Source of the DNA: Immersiella caudata
Taxonomy: Eukaryota; Ascomycota; Sordariomycetes; Sordariales; Lasiosphaeriaceae
Length of the DNA stretch: 64,000 nt
Direction of reading: 5' to 3'
NCBI GenBank assembly: GCA_030512335.1
Contig: JAULSU010000006.1
Location: 1,116,001 to 1,180,000 of the forward strand
Shown: piece after piece, positions 63,552-64,000 of the stretch
How positions within the stretch are numbered: the first letter of the stretch is position 1
How the letters are laid out: every line of letters begins with the position of its first letter
Translations under genes and position numbers: made by a program
Notes under the pieces: model-generated
Database searches by the model: none
The model's input: the letters and a program-made list of their open reading frames with translations, nothing else
Told to the model about the DNA's origin: nothing

Positions 63552-64000
63552 CCGACCGTCCGCTGATCGATACTAGCCTCACACCAAAGGGGCCGTCGCT
63601 CCGCATCGCAGGCGCTGTCCCATAAAGCGGATGTCGGGCTCGCGGTTGTAGCGATATCGCGAACATCACCGGATGGGTACAGGTACACATTTGATGAGGG
63701 CGTCAGGGTCTTTCCCTGGGGCCCGAATTCGTACGCGGACGACATCTGGGGGACAGCGGGCTCCCAGGTTGCATGGCTGCCCAAACAACACGATCTCACT
63801 GAGTTTGAGGGTTGGGCTTTTCCTTTGGGCTAAAATTGTAGTCCAACGGGGCTCTGCGGCCTTTTGTTGATGCACGGACAGGGGTCACAGGAGACTCTCT
63901 TGAAGGGGTGGAGGGGTCAGCGAGGGTGGTCCCGTGCTTGCAGCGGAAGGTGCCGCCCCTCAGGTCAAAGTGCCGGGCGGCTCTGCTCGAGTGGCGACGG
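63552..64000. other. Window end, nothing recognised
   Basis: No supported coding region or repeat. Confidence 0.4.

Overview
The window looks like nuclear DNA of a filamentous ascomycete (Pezizomycotina, probably Sordariomycetes). Genes are split by 50-130 bp GT-AG introns, HET-domain genes are present, there are many small secreted proteins, and one pogo-type transposon carries C-to-T nonsense changes of the kind left by repeat-induced point mutation (RIP). No rRNA, tRNA, CRISPR or bacterial operon structure was seen. All exon structures were worked out by reading splice sites in the sequence; none has transcript support.

Layout, left to right. 0.6-2.5 kb: secreted type-B carboxylesterase. 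4.3-20.6 kb: three HET-domain genes (one divergent, two classical), interspersed with a Q/H-rich protein, an unrecognised protein and an FSH1-type serine hydrolase. 22.2-23.4 kb: single-pass membrane protein with a Ser/Thr/Gly-rich ectodomain. 23.37-26.36 kb: a complete Tc1/mariner-pogo element with 55 bp inverted termini and TA target duplication; its transposase is riddled with stops and interrupted by a nested 664 bp insertion. 26.6-28.0 kb: ankyrin-repeat pseudogene. 30.0-31.9 kb: secreted tyrosinase, tail-to-tail with a secreted GKGKS-repeat protein.

33.7-47.9 kb is the most interesting part: an apparent metal (zinc) acquisition locus. It holds a ZIP-family transporter (454 aa, seven exons) with three extracellular CHxHx5C modules. 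A divergently transcribed 148 aa GPI-type protein carries two copies of a ten-residue C-x-P-H-x-D-H-W-H-C module. A 685 aa GPI-type protein carries fifteen copies of the same module. There is also a small secreted 10-Cys protein, a broken gene of the HRXXH (Asp f 2 / PRA1 / ZPS1 zincophore) family, and an N2227-type methyltransferase. A 14 bp motif, GAGAACCTTGATGG, occurs three times exactly and several times nearly exactly, almost all between these genes. It contains the ACCTT half of the yeast Zap1 zinc-response element. I infer a locus in which cell-wall Cys/His repeat proteins capture zinc for the ZIP importer.

48.8-54.5 kb is a graveyard: a 2EXR-type gene and several membrane-protein genes read through in one frame except for stops that are one C-to-T change from Gln or Arg. 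55.4-60.5 kb has small secreted Cys proteins, an unrecognised two-exon gene and a four-exon Git3/cAMP-receptor-like GPCR. 61.9-63.1 kb is another single-frame gene broken by TAA/TAG/TGA. Simple-sequence tracts (C, G, A, T runs of 14-30, a (GA)38 microsatellite and several minisatellites) are scattered throughout.
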